A stretch of 64,000 bases of DNA from Trichormus variabilis 0441 (GTDB lineage Bacteria; Cyanobacteriota; Cyanobacteriia; Cyanobacteriales; Nostocaceae): the NCBI RefSeq assembly GCF_009856605.1, contig NZ_CP047242.1:1858001-1922000 (forward strand). The letters are read 5' to 3'. The position numbers were made by a program, and so were the translations under genes. The notes beneath the pieces were generated by a model. The model saw nothing but the letters and a program-made list of their open reading frames with translations. It made no database searches and was not told the DNA's origin. Each line of letters opens with the position of its first letter. Within the stretch, counting starts at the first letter, position 1. This document shows positions 45,776 through 56,876 of the stretch, in pieces.

Positions 45776-46981
45776 CAAATGCCAACATTGTTGCGCGATC
45801 GCCCAATCTTCTTGAGTATGAATTACTAACACCCGTACTGTAGAATCAGCAGTAGCGATATCTATATCTACTGGGTTGTTTTGGTTCTTTTCTGGGTCGA
45901 GTTTTAACCCCAAAAACCCAAAGGCTTCACAAGCTGCTTGGCGAATACCTGGGGATTTTTCCCCTACGCCGGCGGTGAACACTAACACATCCAAACCCCC
46001 CAAACTCGCCAACATGGAACCAATCCCAGAACGCAGGCGGTGTACGTACATATCCCACGCTAGTTGAGCGCGGTAGTTACCTTGGGTAATGGCTTCTATC
46101 ACCTGGGGTAAATCACTGGACACGCCAGAAATACCGCGTAAGCCGGAAGCTTTATTTAAAACATAGTCCAATCTTTCGGCAGAATAATCTGATTGTCGCA
46201 TTAAGTGAACAATGATCCCCGGATCGATGGAACCGGAACGACTACCCATCATCAACCCATCTAAAGGTGTGAAACCCATTGTGGTGTCAATACTGCGACC
46301 ATTTTTAATTGCTGCCAAAGAACAACCATTGCCCAGGTGACAAGTAATTATCCGCAGAGATGCCAAATCTCGACCAAGGATTTGAGCCGCACGAGCCGAG
46401 CAATATTGATGGCTGATACCATGAAATCCATAGCGGCGGATACCTTGTTCCACCCATTCAAAAGGGCCGGGATAAATAGCGGCTGCATCGGGTAGAGTGG
46501 CATGGAAGCCAGTATCAAACACTGCTACTTGGGGAACATCACCCAAGCTTTTTTCGATAGCTTCAATACCTTCCAAGGCGGCAGGATTATGTGCTGGGGC
46601 GAGATTGGATAATTTAGCGATCGCCTGTTTCACTTCTTCAGTAATAATTACACTATTACGGTAATTTTGCCCACCATGTACCACCCGATGTCCTACCACA
46701 TCGATTTCGGATAATTGACCGATGACCTTAGTTGTACCGCGACTGAGAGTATAGAGCATATAGGTGACGTGTGCTTGGCGAGAATCACCATAAATAGACT
46801 CATGCAGCGTTTCACCTCCAGCTGTTTTAACCTCAATTTCCGCCACACTTCTATCTTGAGTCCAGTTAACTTTCCCTTCCCAAAGCGGTTGGGGTGCTTC
46901 CGTCAGGAGAGCATCATCAGGAATTTCATATAAACAACTCTTTTGGCTGCTAGAACCAGCATTCAAAATTAGTACTTTCAT
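45764..46981 (-). CDS. ackA: Acetate kinase
   Basis: 405 residues. Family blocks VLILNAGSSSQK (start), GHRVVHGG, FDTGFH and GISGVSSDL are intact. It converts acetyl phosphate and ADP to acetate and ATP. In this cluster it takes the acetyl phosphate made by phosphoketolase (52486-54867). Its own stop overlaps the third GDI gene. Confidence 0.95.
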   Translation of the reverse strand: MKVLILNAGSSSQKSCLYEIPDDALLTEAPQPLWEGKVNWTQDRSVAEIEVKTAGGETLHESIYGDSRQAHVTYMLYTLSRGTTKVIGQLSEIDVVGHRVVHGGQNYRNSVIITEEVKQAIAKLSNLAPAHNPAALEGIEAIEKSLGDVPQVAVFDTGFHATLPDAAAIYPGPFEWVEQGIRRYGFHGISHQYCSARAAQILGRDLASLRIITCHLGNGCSLAAIKNGRSIDTTMGFTPLDGLMMGSRSGSIDPGIIVHLMRQSDYSAERLDYVLNKASGLRGISGVSSDLPQVIEAITQGNYRAQLAWDMYVHRLRSGIGSMLASLGGLDVLVFTAGVGEKSPGIRQAACEAFGFLGLKLDPEKNQNNPVDIDIATADSTVRVLVIHTQEDWAIAQQCWHLLNR

Positions 46982-47081
46982 TACTTTTTCGTGATTCAGG
47001 TTTGTGAAGCGTGAACTATATCATTTCCTAATTTCAAGTATTTATTAAACTTATTACCGATATTTTAGGAAAAGCAAAGAC

Positions 47082-47477
47082 GTGAACCGTTTCCAAAAGC
47101 TATCCTCCATCGTGTTCTTGTTATTAGCTTTCATCTATCCGCCTACATTAGTTGAAGCTAAAGAGAATACTCTCAATAATGCTTTGAATGAGCAAACTAT
47201 TGGAGCAGAAACAAACTTAGTCGAAGGTGAACACAAAGAAGTTTTAATAGCTCACCGACGATATAGACGGCATTATCACGGAAGAAGAAGGACTAGACGG
47301 CATTACCACAGACGGCGCTATCATAATCGGCATTATTATAGGCATTACTATCGTCATGGACGTTATCGTGGTCGGTATTACCGTAGAGCAAATTATTACG
47401 GTCAATACTATCGTCATGGAGGATGGCAACTTGTCCGCGATCGTCATGGACGATTAATGTATGATTGGCATCGTTAA
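47082..47477 (+). CDS. Secreted Arg/His/Tyr-rich cationic protein
   Basis: 131 residues from GTG 47082 with AGGAAAAG upstream. A signal peptide ends VEA near residue 26, then ENTLNNALNEQTIGAETNLVEGE, then a very basic part of RRHYH and RYRGRYYRR units. It is paralogous to the next gene in its first 55 residues (LSSI, YPP, EAK, QxIxAxxNL, GL/VLIA). Role unknown; cell-surface binding of polysaccharide or metal is conceivable. Confidence 0.7.
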   Translation: MNRFQKLSSIVFLLLAFIYPPTLVEAKENTLNNALNEQTIGAETNLVEGEHKEVLIAHRRYRRHYHGRRRTRRHYHRRRYHNRHYYRHYYRHGRYRGRYYRRANYYGQYYRHGGWQLVRDRHGRLMYDWHR

Positions 47478-47741
47478 TATTCATAGCTGACACTGAAATT
47501 AAGACTGTGTAGATAACCAGAAAACTAAGATTCACATAGGTTGGGGACGTTATCAACAATCAGTCCCCACCCATCATCAACGATGGCTTTATTGGTAAGT
47601 AATATCTGTGGTGTGAGTTGGTTCTCTATTATTTGATGAACTTATAGGTAACAAAAATATCGCTCTGAAGATAGAGACATAGATATTTCCTAAAATTCTA
47701 TGTTTATCACTGGTATAAATTTTTTACTAAAGCTTAACAAA

Positions 47742-48086
47742 ATGAAAAGTGTTGCCAAACTATCTTCAATTGCCGTCTTGCTTTGTAGCTTAGTTTATCC
47801 CCCCTTTATCGCTGAAGCAAAAGCTAGCACTATCAGCAATAGTATTGATCAACAAAGTATTGAAGCAGATGCAAACCTAATTAGTGGTCAAACTGAAGGT
47901 CTTTTACTTGCTCAACGTCGGGGTGTGCGGAGAAGATATGTTCGTCCAGTAGTCCGGAGAAGATATGTTCGTCCAGTTGTGCGGAGAAGATATGTCCGTC
48001 CAGTTGTGCGGAGAAGATATGTCCGTCCAGTTGTGCGTGGAAGATATGTCCGTCCAGTTGTGCGTGGAAGATATATCCGTCGTTAA
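47742..48086 (+). CDS. Secreted cationic protein with RRRYVRPVV repeats
   Basis: I chose ATG 47742 (MKSVAKLSSIAVLL), which starts a normal signal peptide ending AEA; an ATG 14 codons earlier is possible. After a spacer come five 9-residue units RRRYVRPVV or RGRYVRPVV, and a shorter sixth. No acidic residues there. Paralogue of the preceding gene. Role unknown. Confidence 0.7.
   Translation: MKSVAKLSSIAVLLCSLVYPPFIAEAKASTISNSIDQQSIEADANLISGQTEGLLLAQRRGVRRRYVRPVVRRRYVRPVVRRRYVRPVVRRRYVRPVVRGRYVRPVVRGRYIRR
47928..48083 (+). repeat. 27-bp tandem repeat within the cationic protein gene
   Basis: Five units of CGGAGAAGATATGTCCGTCC-AGTTGTG and a partial sixth, with few changes between units (GTTCGT/GTCCGT, CGG/CGT). 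Such recent-looking repeats expand and shrink easily. Confidence 0.9.
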
Positions 48087-48275
48087 TACTAATTCGTCAT
48101 TAAGAAAATCCGATTTAGTCTAGGTTTCTGGGTTTGGATATGTTCAGTCTTTTCGGGTAAGAATATCAGCACTAAGAATTGAGTAGTTAGTGGCTAGTTA
48201 TTCTGACTTGAAAGAGGGTGTAAGGGGGAAGATATCTTTCATCTATGATTGTGAAACTTATTTCATTGGAACTGC

Positions 48276-48378
48276 TTTGAAGTTGCACAATCTATTGTGA
48301 GGGCTGTTGACTGTCAGCAGTCAACAGTTAACAGCCCTGATTAGTAGTTATGTAATTTAGGCGCGCATTAGCTTACTA
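48276..48378. repeat. About 100-bp dispersed element, copy C
   Basis: Same block order as A and B: TTGAAGTTGCACAATCTATT, GTGAGGGCTGTTGACTGTCA, CAACAGTTAACAGCCCTGAT, GCGCGCATTAGCTTACTAAC. It lies just past the end of the transaldolase gene. Confidence 0.85.
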
Positions 48379-48397
48379 ACCACTAAGCCACCAAGTA

Positions 48398-49396
48398 CTA
48401 GTGACTTGCTACTACTTCTAGACGAGCTAGTCTTTCTGCTAGTAGTGTTTCTAACTCTTCTAGAGCTTTGGTAAAACCTTTGATACCTTCGTCTAGTTTG
48501 TCATAGGCCATGCGGTCAGCAGCGTGCATCTTGTCAAAGGTAGCTTTATCGATGGAAATCTTTTCTATATCCAAAGTTGCTGCTTTTGCTGGGTCGAGTT
48601 TGCGGGGTAGCTCACCAATTGTGGCTTGTAGTTCACCCAACAAACCAGGGGAGATTGTCAGCAAGTCGCTACCTGCAAGCTCAGTAATTTCACCAATATT
48701 ACGGAAACTAGCTCCCATAACTTCGGTGGTGTAGCCGAACTTCTTATAGTAGTTGTAAATCGTGGTAACAGAAATTACACCAGGGTCTTCCGCAGAGGGG
48801 TAGCTATCACGTCCGGTTTCCTTCTTGTACCAGTCGAGAATGCGGCCGACGAAGGGAGAAATTAAGGTGATACCGGCTTCGGCACAGGCGATCGCCTGAT
48901 GCAAACCAAACAATAATGTTAAGTTACAGTGAATACCTTCTTTTTCCAAAATTTCCGCAGCCTTGATCCCTTCCCAAGTAGAGGCAATTTTAATCAAAAC
49001 ACGTTCTGGGCCAATACCAGCCGCTTTGTATTGAGCGATTAATTCTCGTGCTTTGGTGATAGTAGCTTCAGTATCGTAGGACAAGCGGGCATCTACTTCT
49101 GTAGAAACGCGACCAGGGATAATTTGTAAAATTTTCAATCCAAAGGATACCGCCAGACGGTCAAAAGCAAGGGAGACAATTTGGCCTTTGCTAGCTCCTG
49201 CGCCTGCGTCTTTTTTAGCTTGGAGTAAGGTTTGATCAACAATTTCCTGATATTCTGGCATTTTAGCGGCTGCCGTAATCAGAGAAGGATTGGTGGTAGC
49301 GTCGCGGGGTGTAAACTTTTCAATTGCTTGAATATCACCTGTGTCAGCAACTACTACAGTCATTTCTCGCAATTGTTCTAGTAGATTTTTAGTCAT
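48398..49396 (-). CDS. tal: Transaldolase
   Basis: Start at ATG 49396 ([15 protein letters not shown]), whose ribosome site GGAG falls just upstream; a longer frame begins 4 codons before. About 332 residues. Schiff-base Lys is in [24 protein letters not shown] is the class I block. It exchanges dihydroxyacetone units between sugar phosphates in the oxidative pentose phosphate path. Follows pyk after a hairpin. Confidence 0.94.
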   Translation of the reverse strand: MTKNLLEQLREMTVVVADTGDIQAIEKFTPRDATTNPSLITAAAKMPEYQEIVDQTLLQAKKDAGAGASKGQIVSLAFDRLAVSFGLKILQIIPGRVSTEVDARLSYDTEATITKARELIAQYKAAGIGPERVLIKIASTWEGIKAAEILEKEGIHCNLTLLFGLHQAIACAEAGITLISPFVGRILDWYKKETGRDSYPSAEDPGVISVTTIYNYYKKFGYTTEVMGASFRNIGEITELAGSDLLTISPGLLGELQATIGELPRKLDPAKAATLDIEKISIDKATFDKMHAADRMAYDKLDEGIKGFTKALEELETLLAERLARLEVVASH

Positions 49397-49444
49397 AAAA
49401 TACTCCATGATTTTAGTTTGTTAAGACTTACTTGCTTGGTTGCT

Positions 49445-49477
49445 AGATCCCCGACTTCTTCAATAAGTCGGGGATCT
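49445..49477. terminator. AGATCCCCGACTT hairpin between pyk and tal
   Basis: AGATCCCCGACTT, 7-base loop, AAGTCGGGGATCT: a perfect 13-bp stem upstream of tal. The same stem, with one mismatch, lies at 52445. It may end pyk transcription partially or mark an RNA processing site; no T-run follows. Confidence 0.65.
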
Positions 49478-49689
49478 GACCACCGTTAGTTATTGCTTTG
49501 GACTATTGACTCTGGACTGTCTCAATAAAAAATCCATAACACCTGCGTAAGTCCATTTTGTTTAGGATTTACCCTATCCCCTCTTCTTCACACCCTCTTT
49601 GATTCCTTACAATTCTGATTTTGGCCATTTTTCTTAACCATTGCCCAATTTGGCTAAGAGGCAAAAGCCTCAGACTTATTCTAGGAATA

Positions 49690-51120
49690 TTAGGCGGTGA
49701 TTGGTTGTCCAATAGAATGCACTTTAATTAAACTAGTTGTGCCTGATTTACCAATTGGCACTCCAGAAGTAATAACTACCTTGTCACCGTCATGCACCAA
49801 ACCCGTTCTCACTGCGGTGTTTATGAGATTCATAAACATTTCTTCCGCATTGTGGACTGGTGGAGTTAATAAAGGTTCCACACCCCAGGAAAGTGCTAAT
49901 TGATGGTAGGCGGTTTCGTCGGGAGTCAAAGCAAAAATTGGTGTAGTCGGACGATATTTCGACACGAGTTTTGCTGTACTCCCAGATGTGGTGTTGCAAA
50001 GAATCGCTTTTGCACCTGTTTCGTAGGCGATACGACAGACAGCTTCAGCTACAGATTCGGTGACGCTCAGACCACCTGCTTCATGGGATAAACAATTTTT
50101 ACTACCCTCTTGCAAAGACTTTTCTGTAGTCGTAGCGATATCGTGCATAGTCTGGACGGCGGCGACGGGATATTGTCCCACAGCCGTTTCCCCAGATAGC
50201 ATGACCGCATCCGTACCATCGAGAATAGAGTTAGCAACGTCGGTAGCTTCTGCACGGGTGGGATCAGGAGCGCTAATCATCGACTCCAGCATTTGCGTTG
50301 CTGTAATTACAGGCTTACCAGCTTGGTTGCAACGGCGAATGATGTCCTTTTGAATCAGGGGTACTTCGTGGATAGGCATTTCTACACCCAAATCACCACG
50401 AGCAATCATAATGGCATCAGCCACGTCGATGATAGAATCAATTTGCTCAACTGCCTCTGGACGTTCGATTTTGGCAATCACTCGGATGGTTTTCCCAGCC
50501 GCTTCAATCATCCGTTGGGCTGGTTCGAGGTCATAAGGCGATCGCACAAAGGACACCGCTACCCAATCCACACCTAACTCAATACCAAAACGTAAATCCT
50601 GCAAGTCCTTTTCGGTGATGGAACTAACGGGTAAACGAGTGGCTGGCAAGTTAACACCCTTACGCGTGGAAAGAAGACCCCCGATTTTGGCAATAGCTCG
50701 AATGCGATCGGCATCGCGATCGGTCACAATCAACTTCACACGACCATCATTAATTAAGATTGGTTCCCCAGGGCGTACCATTGCAAACAAAGTCGGCAAC
50801 GGTAAAGGCAATTCATCCAGACTATTACCCTTTTCTTGCAAGACAAAAGTCACTTCCTGACCAGCTTCTACCGTTAACCCTTCTGGTGGTAGTGTTCCCA
50901 AGCGAATCTTCGGCCCACATAGGTCTTGCATAATAGCAACAGGCTTTTGTCTATCAGCACTGATTTGCCGCAAATACTGAGCAGTTTGGGCATGGAAATC
51001 ATAAGCCCCATGAGAAAAATTCAGCCGCGCTACATTCATCCCAGCTTCTACCAACGCTTCTAAACGTTCTGGTGCAGATGTAGCCGGGCCTACAGTACAG
51101 ATAATTTTAGTTCGACGCAT
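49690..51120 (-). CDS. pyk: Pyruvate kinase
   Basis: 476 residues. VARLNFSHGAYDFH, VIAKIERPEAVEQID, IMIARGDLGVEMP and DAVMLSGETAVGQYP are intact; C-terminal allosteric domain is normal. It makes pyruvate and ATP from PEP. Between gap and tal in the minus-strand catabolic cluster. Confidence 0.95.
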   Translation of the reverse strand: MRRTKIICTVGPATSAPERLEALVEAGMNVARLNFSHGAYDFHAQTAQYLRQISADRQKPVAIMQDLCGPKIRLGTLPPEGLTVEAGQEVTFVLQEKGNSLDELPLPLPTLFAMVRPGEPILINDGRVKLIVTDRDADRIRAIAKIGGLLSTRKGVNLPATRLPVSSITEKDLQDLRFGIELGVDWVAVSFVRSPYDLEPAQRMIEAAGKTIRVIAKIERPEAVEQIDSIIDVADAIMIARGDLGVEMPIHEVPLIQKDIIRRCNQAGKPVITATQMLESMISAPDPTRAEATDVANSILDGTDAVMLSGETAVGQYPVAAVQTMHDIATTTEKSLQEGSKNCLSHEAGGLSVTESVAEAVCRIAYETGAKAILCNTTSGSTAKLVSKYRPTTPIFALTPDETAYHQLALSWGVEPLLTPPVHNAEEMFMNLINTAVRTGLVHDGDKVVITSGVPIGKSGTTSLIKVHSIGQPITA

Positions 51121-51250
51121 AGATATTGGGGATAGGAAATAGGGGATAGGGGATAGGGGACTGGGAACTGGGGACTAGGAATAAATTTAGGTAAATGTTC
51201 CACCAAATACCCAATCCCCAATACCAAATACCCAGTCCCTAATACCCTGA

Positions 51251-52303
<1,053 letters not shown>

Positions 52304-52444
52304 TCAAATTAATCTGGGCGTTTACCCTAGCTTCAACACTGCAAACAGCCAGGTGAATTTTTGTCTGACTTAGCTGATCGTGACAGCCCCAGACGCTTTA
52401 AGCCCAATTACTTGGCATCTTTTAAGGTTTGAAGAGTCATTGCG

Positions 52445-52477
52445 AGATCCCCAACTTCTTCAAGAAGTCGGGGATCT
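52445..52477. terminator. AGATCCCCAACTT hairpin between xfp and gap
   Basis: AGATCCCCAACTT, 7 bases, AAGTCGGGGATCT, 13-bp stem with one mismatch. Eight bases past the xfp stop. Same element as at 49445. Confidence 0.65.
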
Positions 52478-52485
52478 GAGAGTCC

Positions 52486-54867
52486 CTAATACGGCCATTG
52501 CCAGTCGTTAATTTCTGGCATATCTTCACCGTATTTGGAAATGTAGTGTTTGTGTTCGATGAGCTTGTCTTGTAGTCGTTGCTTGACGTAAGCTGCTTTG
52601 TAGCCCAGTTTGGGTACGCGATCGATTACGTCCATGACTAGATGGAAGCGATCGAGGTCGTTCAGCACAACCATATCAAAGGGAGTCGTGGTTGTTCCTT
52701 CTTCCTTGTAACCGCGCACATGAAGGTTGTTGTGGTTGGGTTGGCGATAAGTTAGACGATGGATTAGCCAAGGGTAGCCGTGGAAGGCGAAAATGATGGG
52801 TTTGTCGGTGGTGAAAATAGTCTCAAAGTCTTTGGGATTTAGACCGTGGGGATGTTCTGTTTTGGGCTGTAGTGTCATCAAATCGACAACGTTGACTACC
52901 CGTACTTTTAAATCGGGGAAGTGTTGGCGCAAAATGTCTACAGCTGCCAAAGTTTCTAAGGTGGGAACATCTCCGGCGCAAGCCATGACTACATCTGGTT
53001 CACTACCTTGGTCGTTGCTAGCCCATTCCCAAATACCAATGCCTTTGGTGCAGTGTTTAATTGCTGCATCCATGTCTAGAAATTGTAATGCTGGTTGTTT
53101 ACCTGCAACAATGACGTTGACATAGTTCCGGCTTCTTAAACAGTGGTCTGTCACTGATAGTAAGGTGTTGGCATCGGGGGGAAGATATACCCGAATGATC
53201 TCCGATTTTTTGTTAACTACATGATCAATAAATCCGGGGTCTTGGTGAGAAAAACCGTTGTGGTCTTGTCGCCAAACGTGGGAGGTCAGAAGGTAATTGA
53301 GAGAGGCTACTGGTCTGCGCCATGAAATGTGGCGAGTGGTTTTCAACCATTTGGCGTGCTGGTTGAACATGGAGTCAATAATGTGGATAAAAGCTTCGTA
53401 ACAGGAGAAGAAGCCGTGACGGCCTGTCAGCAGATATCCTTCTAACCATCCTTGACAGCAGGTTTCACTCAGGATCTCCATCACCCGACCACTGGGATCA
53501 AGATGGTCATCTTCGGGTAGTTTTTGAGCTACCCAAGTTCTATCGGTGACATCTAAGACGGCGTTGATGCGATTTGATGCGGTTTCATCGGGGCCGAAGA
53601 CTCGGAAGTTACGGCTATCTAGGTTGAGTTTCATCACATCCCGCAGAAATTTACCTGTGACTTGGGTGGCTTCCGCAGTGACTCTACCTGGTTGGGGAAC
53701 TTCGACGGCGTAGTTTTGAAAATTGGGCATTACCAAATCACGCAACAGGATACCGCCGTTGGCGTGGGGATTATCGCCCATCCGCCGATCGCCTTTTGGT
53801 GCCAATTCTGCTAATTCTGGTACAAGTCTGCCGTTAGCATCAAAGAGTTCTTCTGGTTTGTAACTCTTGAGCCATTCTTCTAGTAGTTTCAGGTGTTCTG
53901 GATTACCTGTGACATTACCAAAGGGTACTTGGTGCGATCGCCAGTAATCTTCTGTTTTCTTCCCGTCTACTTCTTTCGGCCCTGTCCATCCTTTGGGAGT
54001 CCTGAGGATAATCATCGGCCACTGGGGACGCTTGCTAAATCCGTGTACACGGGCTTCTCTTTGGATACTGTGAATTTCCGCAATCACTGTATCTAAAGTT
54101 GCTGCCATTTGTTGATGCACAACGGCGGGATCGGAACCTTCGACAAAGTAAGGTTTGTAGCCATAGCCCACAAATAAGCTTTCTAACTCTTCGTAGCTTA
54201 ACCGTGCTAAGACTGTGGGGTTAGCAATTTTATACCCATTCAGGTGGAGAATCGGCAGTACTGCACCATCACTAGCCGGATTGAGAAACTTGTTGGAATG
54301 CCAACTAGTAGCTAACGCACCTGTTTCCGCTTCCCCATCACCAACAACAGCCGCCACAATTAAATCAGGATTATCAAAAGCCGCACCAAAGGCATGAACC
54401 AAAGCATAACCAAGTTCACCACCCTCATGAATTGAACCAGGAGTTTCCGGCGCTACATGGCTGGGAATCCCACCAGGAAAGGAGAACTGTTTGAACAGTT
54501 TCTGCATACCGCCAGCATCTTGGGAGATGTTGGGATAATACTCGCTGTATGTCCCTTCTAGATAAGTATTCGCTACCAGTCCAGGCCCACCGTGACCAGG
54601 CCCGGCGATGTAAATCATACTCTGGTCGTATTTTTTGATAATCCGATTGAGATGGACGTAAATAAAATTCAGTCCCGGCGTAGTTCCCCAGTGTCCTAAG
54701 AGACGGGGTTTAACGTGTTCTTTGTTGAGTGGTTCTCTTAGTAGGGGATTATCAAGTAGATAAATTTGTCCAACTGACAAATAGTTAGCTGCACGCCAGT
54801 AGGCGTTGATTTTATACAGTTCTTCGTCTGTTAAAGGCTTTATCTGTGGAGGACTTGCTAAAGTCAT
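52486..54867 (-). CDS. xfp: Phosphoketolase (Xfp)
   Basis: Start at ATG 54867 ([12 protein letters not shown]) with GGAG 6 bases upstream; four codons extra in the longer frame. About 793 residues. ThDP motif [19 protein letters not shown] near residue 180. It splits xylulose-5-P (and/or fructose-6-P) with phosphate into acetyl phosphate plus a triose or tetrose phosphate. With AckA it gives acetate and ATP; the triose goes to Gap and Pyk. Head gene of the cluster. Confidence 0.95.
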   Translation of the reverse strand: MTLASPPQIKPLTDEELYKINAYWRAANYLSVGQIYLLDNPLLREPLNKEHVKPRLLGHWGTTPGLNFIYVHLNRIIKKYDQSMIYIAGPGHGGPGLVANTYLEGTYSEYYPNISQDAGGMQKLFKQFSFPGGIPSHVAPETPGSIHEGGELGYALVHAFGAAFDNPDLIVAAVVGDGEAETGALATSWHSNKFLNPASDGAVLPILHLNGYKIANPTVLARLSYEELESLFVGYGYKPYFVEGSDPAVVHQQMAATLDTVIAEIHSIQREARVHGFSKRPQWPMIILRTPKGWTGPKEVDGKKTEDYWRSHQVPFGNVTGNPEHLKLLEEWLKSYKPEELFDANGRLVPELAELAPKGDRRMGDNPHANGGILLRDLVMPNFQNYAVEVPQPGRVTAEATQVTGKFLRDVMKLNLDSRNFRVFGPDETASNRINAVLDVTDRTWVAQKLPEDDHLDPSGRVMEILSETCCQGWLEGYLLTGRHGFFSCYEAFIHIIDSMFNQHAKWLKTTRHISWRRPVASLNYLLTSHVWRQDHNGFSHQDPGFIDHVVNKKSEIIRVYLPPDANTLLSVTDHCLRSRNYVNVIVAGKQPALQFLDMDAAIKHCTKGIGIWEWASNDQGSEPDVVMACAGDVPTLETLAAVDILRQHFPDLKVRVVNVVDLMTLQPKTEHPHGLNPKDFETIFTTDKPIIFAFHGYPWLIHRLTYRQPNHNNLHVRGYKEEGTTTTPFDMVVLNDLDRFHLVMDVIDRVPKLGYKAAYVKQRLQDKLIEHKHYISKYGEDMPEINDWQWPY

Positions 54868-55443
54868 ATCAATCTCCAATTACACAATTATTTTGCCGGA
54901 TTCGTTAGTATGCCAGTTTAGTGATCTACTGTGTGGGAGTCATCTTACTTGTGATGAATTTTTCCAGTAGCTAACAAGGACTTTAGTCCTAATTAGCCAA
55001 TTTCATACATTTGTACCCATCTAAAATAAGGCTAAAGAAATTCTGTTACTGGCTTCCCTGAAAGGTTAACAGACTTAATATTTTAGTGAGTAGTTTTTAA
55101 CATTAATTTTAGGTATTGTTAAGAAAGTCACAATGTAATTCAAAATACAAATAGTAGTTATTTGTTTTTTGGTATGACTAAATGGAGCTTTTGATACAAT
55201 TACCCAAAATTGTTAATAAATAATGACTTTGCCAAAATTTACAAAATAAACTTAAATTAATGAACTTTAAAGCAGATTTCAAACAACTGCTATGCACAAC
55301 GCCATAAAAAATTGTCAGGGGTATAAGTATTCAAACTTACACCCCTGACTCAAACCCTAGTTGTTTGGTTGATCCTGTGACAATCCTAAAAAATGCTAAA
55401 TCTAAAAAAACAAAAAATTTCTTTAGTTACGGATTTTGCATAT
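54868..55443. other. Upstream region of xfp
   Basis: 576 bp, AT-rich. Apart from the comB terminator hairpin at 55314-55349, no motif that I trust. It must hold the xfp promoter. Confidence 0.45.
55314..55349 (-). terminator. Terminator of comB
   Basis: Inverted arms GTCAGGGGT-A-TAAGT and ACTTA-C-ACCCCTGAC with a 6-base loop, followed on the minus strand by AATTTTTTAT. Lies 95 bp past the comB stop. Confidence 0.7.
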
Positions 55444-56181
55444 TTAGTTTTTAGTTTTAAATACACCTGCTTCTTGCTGGATAGGCAAGACAGTTAAAAC
55501 ATCGGTTTGGGAACAATATTTTAGGTCTTCATGACATTCAAGGCGTAACAAACGTTGACCATGACTAGCATGATGAAGTAGCCCTAACAAATTGTCTTGC
55601 CATTGTGAATAAAGAGCGATCGCACTAATGACTTCATCATTACCCGCTAATTTCTCAGGGGGTAGCTGGGATTTTTCCACAACACTATGAGCGATCGCCC
55701 CAGCACAAGCGGTATCTTCTAAAGAATAACTACCTTCCCAGCCTGAGCCGACAATCCAGACTGTCTCTGGTTGTTTTTCTAGAAGATACTGTACTACTGC
55801 TGCCCGGTTAATAAAGGCTGCTGTTAGGACAGTGGCAGAGTCTTGTACTCGTTTTAAAGCACGAGTACCATTAGTAGTACTAATGAACAAGCGTCGTCCC
55901 TCCACCAGTTCTGGTGTGCAGTCAAGGGGAGAGTTGCCCAGTTCAAAACCAGCGACTTTCCCACCACCACGCTCTCCGGCTCGTAGCCGTTTTTGTGGAG
56001 GCCATGTTTCACTAACTGCAATGAGTTCATCCAAATCGCTGAAGACTTGCACAGCTTCGCCACCAGCAGAAAGGACGGTGGCAATTGTGCTGGTGGCTCG
56101 TAAGACATCGACCGCGATCGCGCAGTCGGGAACCTGGTCTTTGGGGGTTAATTCCGGAGTATGGTATACAAATAGCTTCAC
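55444..56181 (-). CDS. comB: ComB-family 2-phosphosulfolactate phosphatase
   Basis: 245 residues. [42 protein letters not shown] and [12 protein letters not shown] are family blocks. In methanogens ComB makes sulfolactate for coenzyme M; cyanobacteria keep the gene but have no coenzyme M, so the substrate is uncertain. Mg-dependent. Isolated with a terminator. Confidence 0.85.
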   Translation of the reverse strand: MKLFVYHTPELTPKDQVPDCAIAVDVLRATSTIATVLSAGGEAVQVFSDLDELIAVSETWPPQKRLRAGERGGGKVAGFELGNSPLDCTPELVEGRRLFISTTNGTRALKRVQDSATVLTAAFINRAAVVQYLLEKQPETVWIVGSGWEGSYSLEDTACAGAIAHSVVEKSQLPPEKLAGNDEVISAIALYSQWQDNLLGLLHHASHGQRLLRLECHEDLKYCSQTDVLTVLPIQQEAGVFKTKN

Positions 56182-56456
56182 GCGGGGGATACACCTGCTC
56201 TAAATACTACTGTCGAGATTACATTCTAATGGGTGTCATTACCCATCATGACAGCTGAATTGAGCTTATTTTTTATAGTTAGGCAAGAGTATTTGCTATT
56301 GTGCGATCGCTCTCAAACAACGGTAACCTGAAAAAAGGCCAGGGGTAGCAGGCAGAGGAAATTCTGATTCAGCATTCCCCATAACCCCTTATCCCCAAAG
56401 GGAAATCTCCGCATCTAATCCAATATCCAAACTCTATAATCCAATGCACAACTAAT

Positions 56457-56876
56457 ATGGCTCCTTTACCCGACTATCGTCCTAAACAAATGTCTGTAGG
56501 CCCTTTGGAAGCAGAAATTTTAAATATTGTCTGGGAAGTAGGTTCAGCTACCGTCAAAGATGTCCACGATCGCATTCTGGCTGATCCTAACCGCGAATTA
56601 GCTTACACTTCCGTAACTACAGTTTTACGTCGCCTCACAGACAAAGGTTGGTTAGCTTGTGATAAAAAAGGGCGGGCGTTTTATTGGCGGCCATTACTAT
56701 CAAAACAACAAGCCCAGGTAATTAAAGCCCACGATCAATTACATAGCTTTCTAGCAGTGGGCAACCCTGATGTAGTGGCAGCTTTTGCTGATAGCCTTGA
56801 TGAAGCAGCTAGCGAACAAATAGAAGCGATCGCCAAACGTATTCAAGCTGCGCGCCAAGCCAGGGAGGAACAATGA
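56457..56876 (+). CDS. petR: BlaI/CopY-family repressor, PetR-like
   Basis: 139 residues. Winged HTH of the BlaI/MecI type: LEAEILNIVWEVGSATVKDV then LAYTSVTTVLRRLTDKGWL. The 3' end overlaps the protease gene (ATGA). In Synechocystis the BlaI-like PetR with the protease PetP controls the copper switch between plastocyanin and cytochrome c6; this pair has the same composition. The petE/petJ targets are not in the window. Confidence 0.8.
   Translation: MAPLPDYRPKQMSVGPLEAEILNIVWEVGSATVKDVHDRILADPNRELAYTSVTTVLRRLTDKGWLACDKKGRAFYWRPLLSKQQAQVIKAHDQLHSFLAVGNPDVVAAFADSLDEAASEQIEAIAKRIQAARQAREEQ

Noticed and set aside
47244..47559. Minus-strand frames rich in Thr, Met, Ile, Asp and Asn
   Set aside because: They are shadows of the Arg/His/Tyr repeat gene; repetitive codons leave other frames open.
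47928..48083. Regular 27-bp repeats that might suggest a CRISPR
   Set aside because: The units abut with no spacers and keep the reading frame of a protein repeat.
55327..55340. GTA-N8-TAC match upstream of xfp
   Set aside because: It falls across the loop and arms of the comB terminator hairpin, which explains the symmetry, and no promoter-like -10 follows.
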